Shown here one piece after another: positions 63,540 through 64,000 of a DNA stretch of 64,000 nucleotides. The stretch lies in NCBI RefSeq assembly GCF_014280875.1, contig NZ_JACLAL010000005.1, positions 186,001 to 250,000 on the forward strand, in the 5' to 3' direction. This DNA is from Paenirhizobium daejeonense (GTDB taxonomy: Bacteria; Pseudomonadota; Alphaproteobacteria; Rhizobiales; Rhizobiaceae). The notes under the pieces are model-generated. The model was not told the origin of the DNA. It ran no database searches and saw nothing but the letters and a program-made list of their open reading frames with translations. Each line of letters starts with the position of its first letter. Positions within the stretch are counted from its first letter, which is position 1. The position numbers were made by a program, and so were the translations under genes.

Positions 63540-64000
63540 TTATAATGAATCATTCGTTGCCGGATCTCGTCGCATTTTATGGGATGGAGCGAGGGACGGG
63601 TTCTTTATGCGTGCTTCGATGTGGCCCCGGATAGCTGTGTCGATGGCCCGCCAATCCTTGAGCATCAGGCTTGAGAACCGATATAGAACCGTCAGGTCCT
63701 TTCCGACATGGATGTCCCGCTGGCAATCGCCGCTGGTGGCGAACGATGGATCTGTGGGGAGGATGCACCGCACAGCATAGTCGGCCCCGTCAGGAAGATT
63801 TGCAGTCAGCAGCGTCTCATTGTCATAACCTGTGCCGCGGCGAAACTTGTGAAGTGTGAGACCTGCCGGTCCCTTTTGCGATGGACCGTCGAATAGCAGC
63901 GAATAGATGGGCTCGATTCTGCCTGACATGTCGCGGGACATGGTGCTCTGCGAAAGCTGCAGGAAGATCAGCGACCCGGTGCTGCTGATATCGTCGAAGC
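63540..64000 (-). CDS. Hypothetical protein, 5' end outside window
   Basis: The frame is open from the right edge to a TAA at 63540-63542 and reads FDDISSTGSLIFLQLSQSTM then SRDMSGRIEPIYSLLFDG. An ATG at 63941 could be a start, but the sequence before it also reads like protein, so the gene is treated as partial. The protein is basic, with two Cys, and no family is recognised. It could be an inner part of a surface or lipoprotein. Confidence 0.55.
   Translation of the reverse strand, partial: FDDISSTGSLIFLQLSQSTMSRDMSGRIEPIYSLLFDGPSQKGPAGLTLHKFRRGTGYDNETLLTANLPDGADYAVRCILPTDPSFATSGDCQRDIHVGKDLTVLYRFSSLMLKDWRAIDTAIRGHIEARIKNPSLAPSHKMRRDPATNDSL

Overview
The window comes from an alphaproteobacterium, most likely of the Rhizobiaceae (Rhizobium/Agrobacterium type). 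The evidence is gene content and order: metC divergent from aapJQMP, the run rpsB-tsf-pyrH-frr-uppS-cdsA-rseP-bamA-lpxD-fabZ-lpxA-lpxI-lpxB, an EipB-type envelope protein, DUF3126, a phasin, and a CTTGAC-N16/17-type promoter style. It divides into a prophage end (1 to about 19178) and ordinary chromosome (about 19179 to 64000).

Prophage (1-19178). The left part is the tail half of a Mu-type contractile-tail phage in the classical Mu order: head-tail joining protein (partial), gp37-position protein, DUF2635, tail sheath, tail tube, tail assembly chaperone, tape measure, DNA-circularisation/baseplate N protein (split in two), hub P, spike gp45, gp46, gp47 (J-like), gp48, tail fibre and fibre assembly protein. 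The chaperone has a textbook -1 frameshift site (T TTT TTC followed by a GC stem-loop) joining it to a downstream frame. Next come a reverse-strand acyltransferase-3 cargo gene, an endolysin, a probable holin, a small unknown protein and an SGNH hydrolase. Three small reverse-strand genes follow, then a nested Rz/Rz1-like spanin pair with a DUF1515-like protein, and a reverse-strand cassette (SRAP/YedK protein, Cys/His mini-protein, 29-residue membrane peptide). The region ends in a 46-base fragment matching the 3' half of a tRNA-Arg(UCU), read as the distal attachment site. The integrase and intact tRNA should lie to the left, outside the window.

Chromosome 19179-31200: a transglutaminase-like cysteine peptidase, a nuclease-like membrane protein, the general L-amino-acid ABC transporter aapJQMP with a recognisable promoter, metC, a flavin monooxygenase with a small zinc-finger gene, an alpha/beta hydrolase, an enoyl-CoA hydratase and cysE. 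metC, cysE and aap make this a sulphur/amino-acid neighbourhood.

Chromosome 31200-43100: DUF3126, a phasin, clpS-clpA (N-end-rule adaptor and protease), an NTF2-like protein, an AzlC/AzlD branched-chain amino-acid exporter, a LysR regulator, a DUF1989 protein, a 42-residue membrane protein, HIT, and a reverse operon of RidA, glycerophosphodiesterase and GNAT/DUF482, then eipB.

Chromosome 43200-56400: the conserved translation / lipid carrier / outer-membrane block. rpsB and tsf are separated by hairpins. pyrH, frr, uppS, cdsA, rseP and bamA run into lpxD-fabZ-lpxA-lpxI-lpxB, which make lipid A up to the disaccharide.

Chromosome 56400-64000: a zinc-homeostasis island (COG0523 metallochaperone, znuA divergent from znuC-znuB-zur around a palindromic Zur-type operator), a gamma-carbonic-anhydrase-like protein, a small unknown protein, a D-alanyl-D-alanine carboxypeptidase with a SPOR domain, and a partial unknown gene at the right edge. 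I saw no CRISPR array, complete tRNA, rRNA or insertion sequence.
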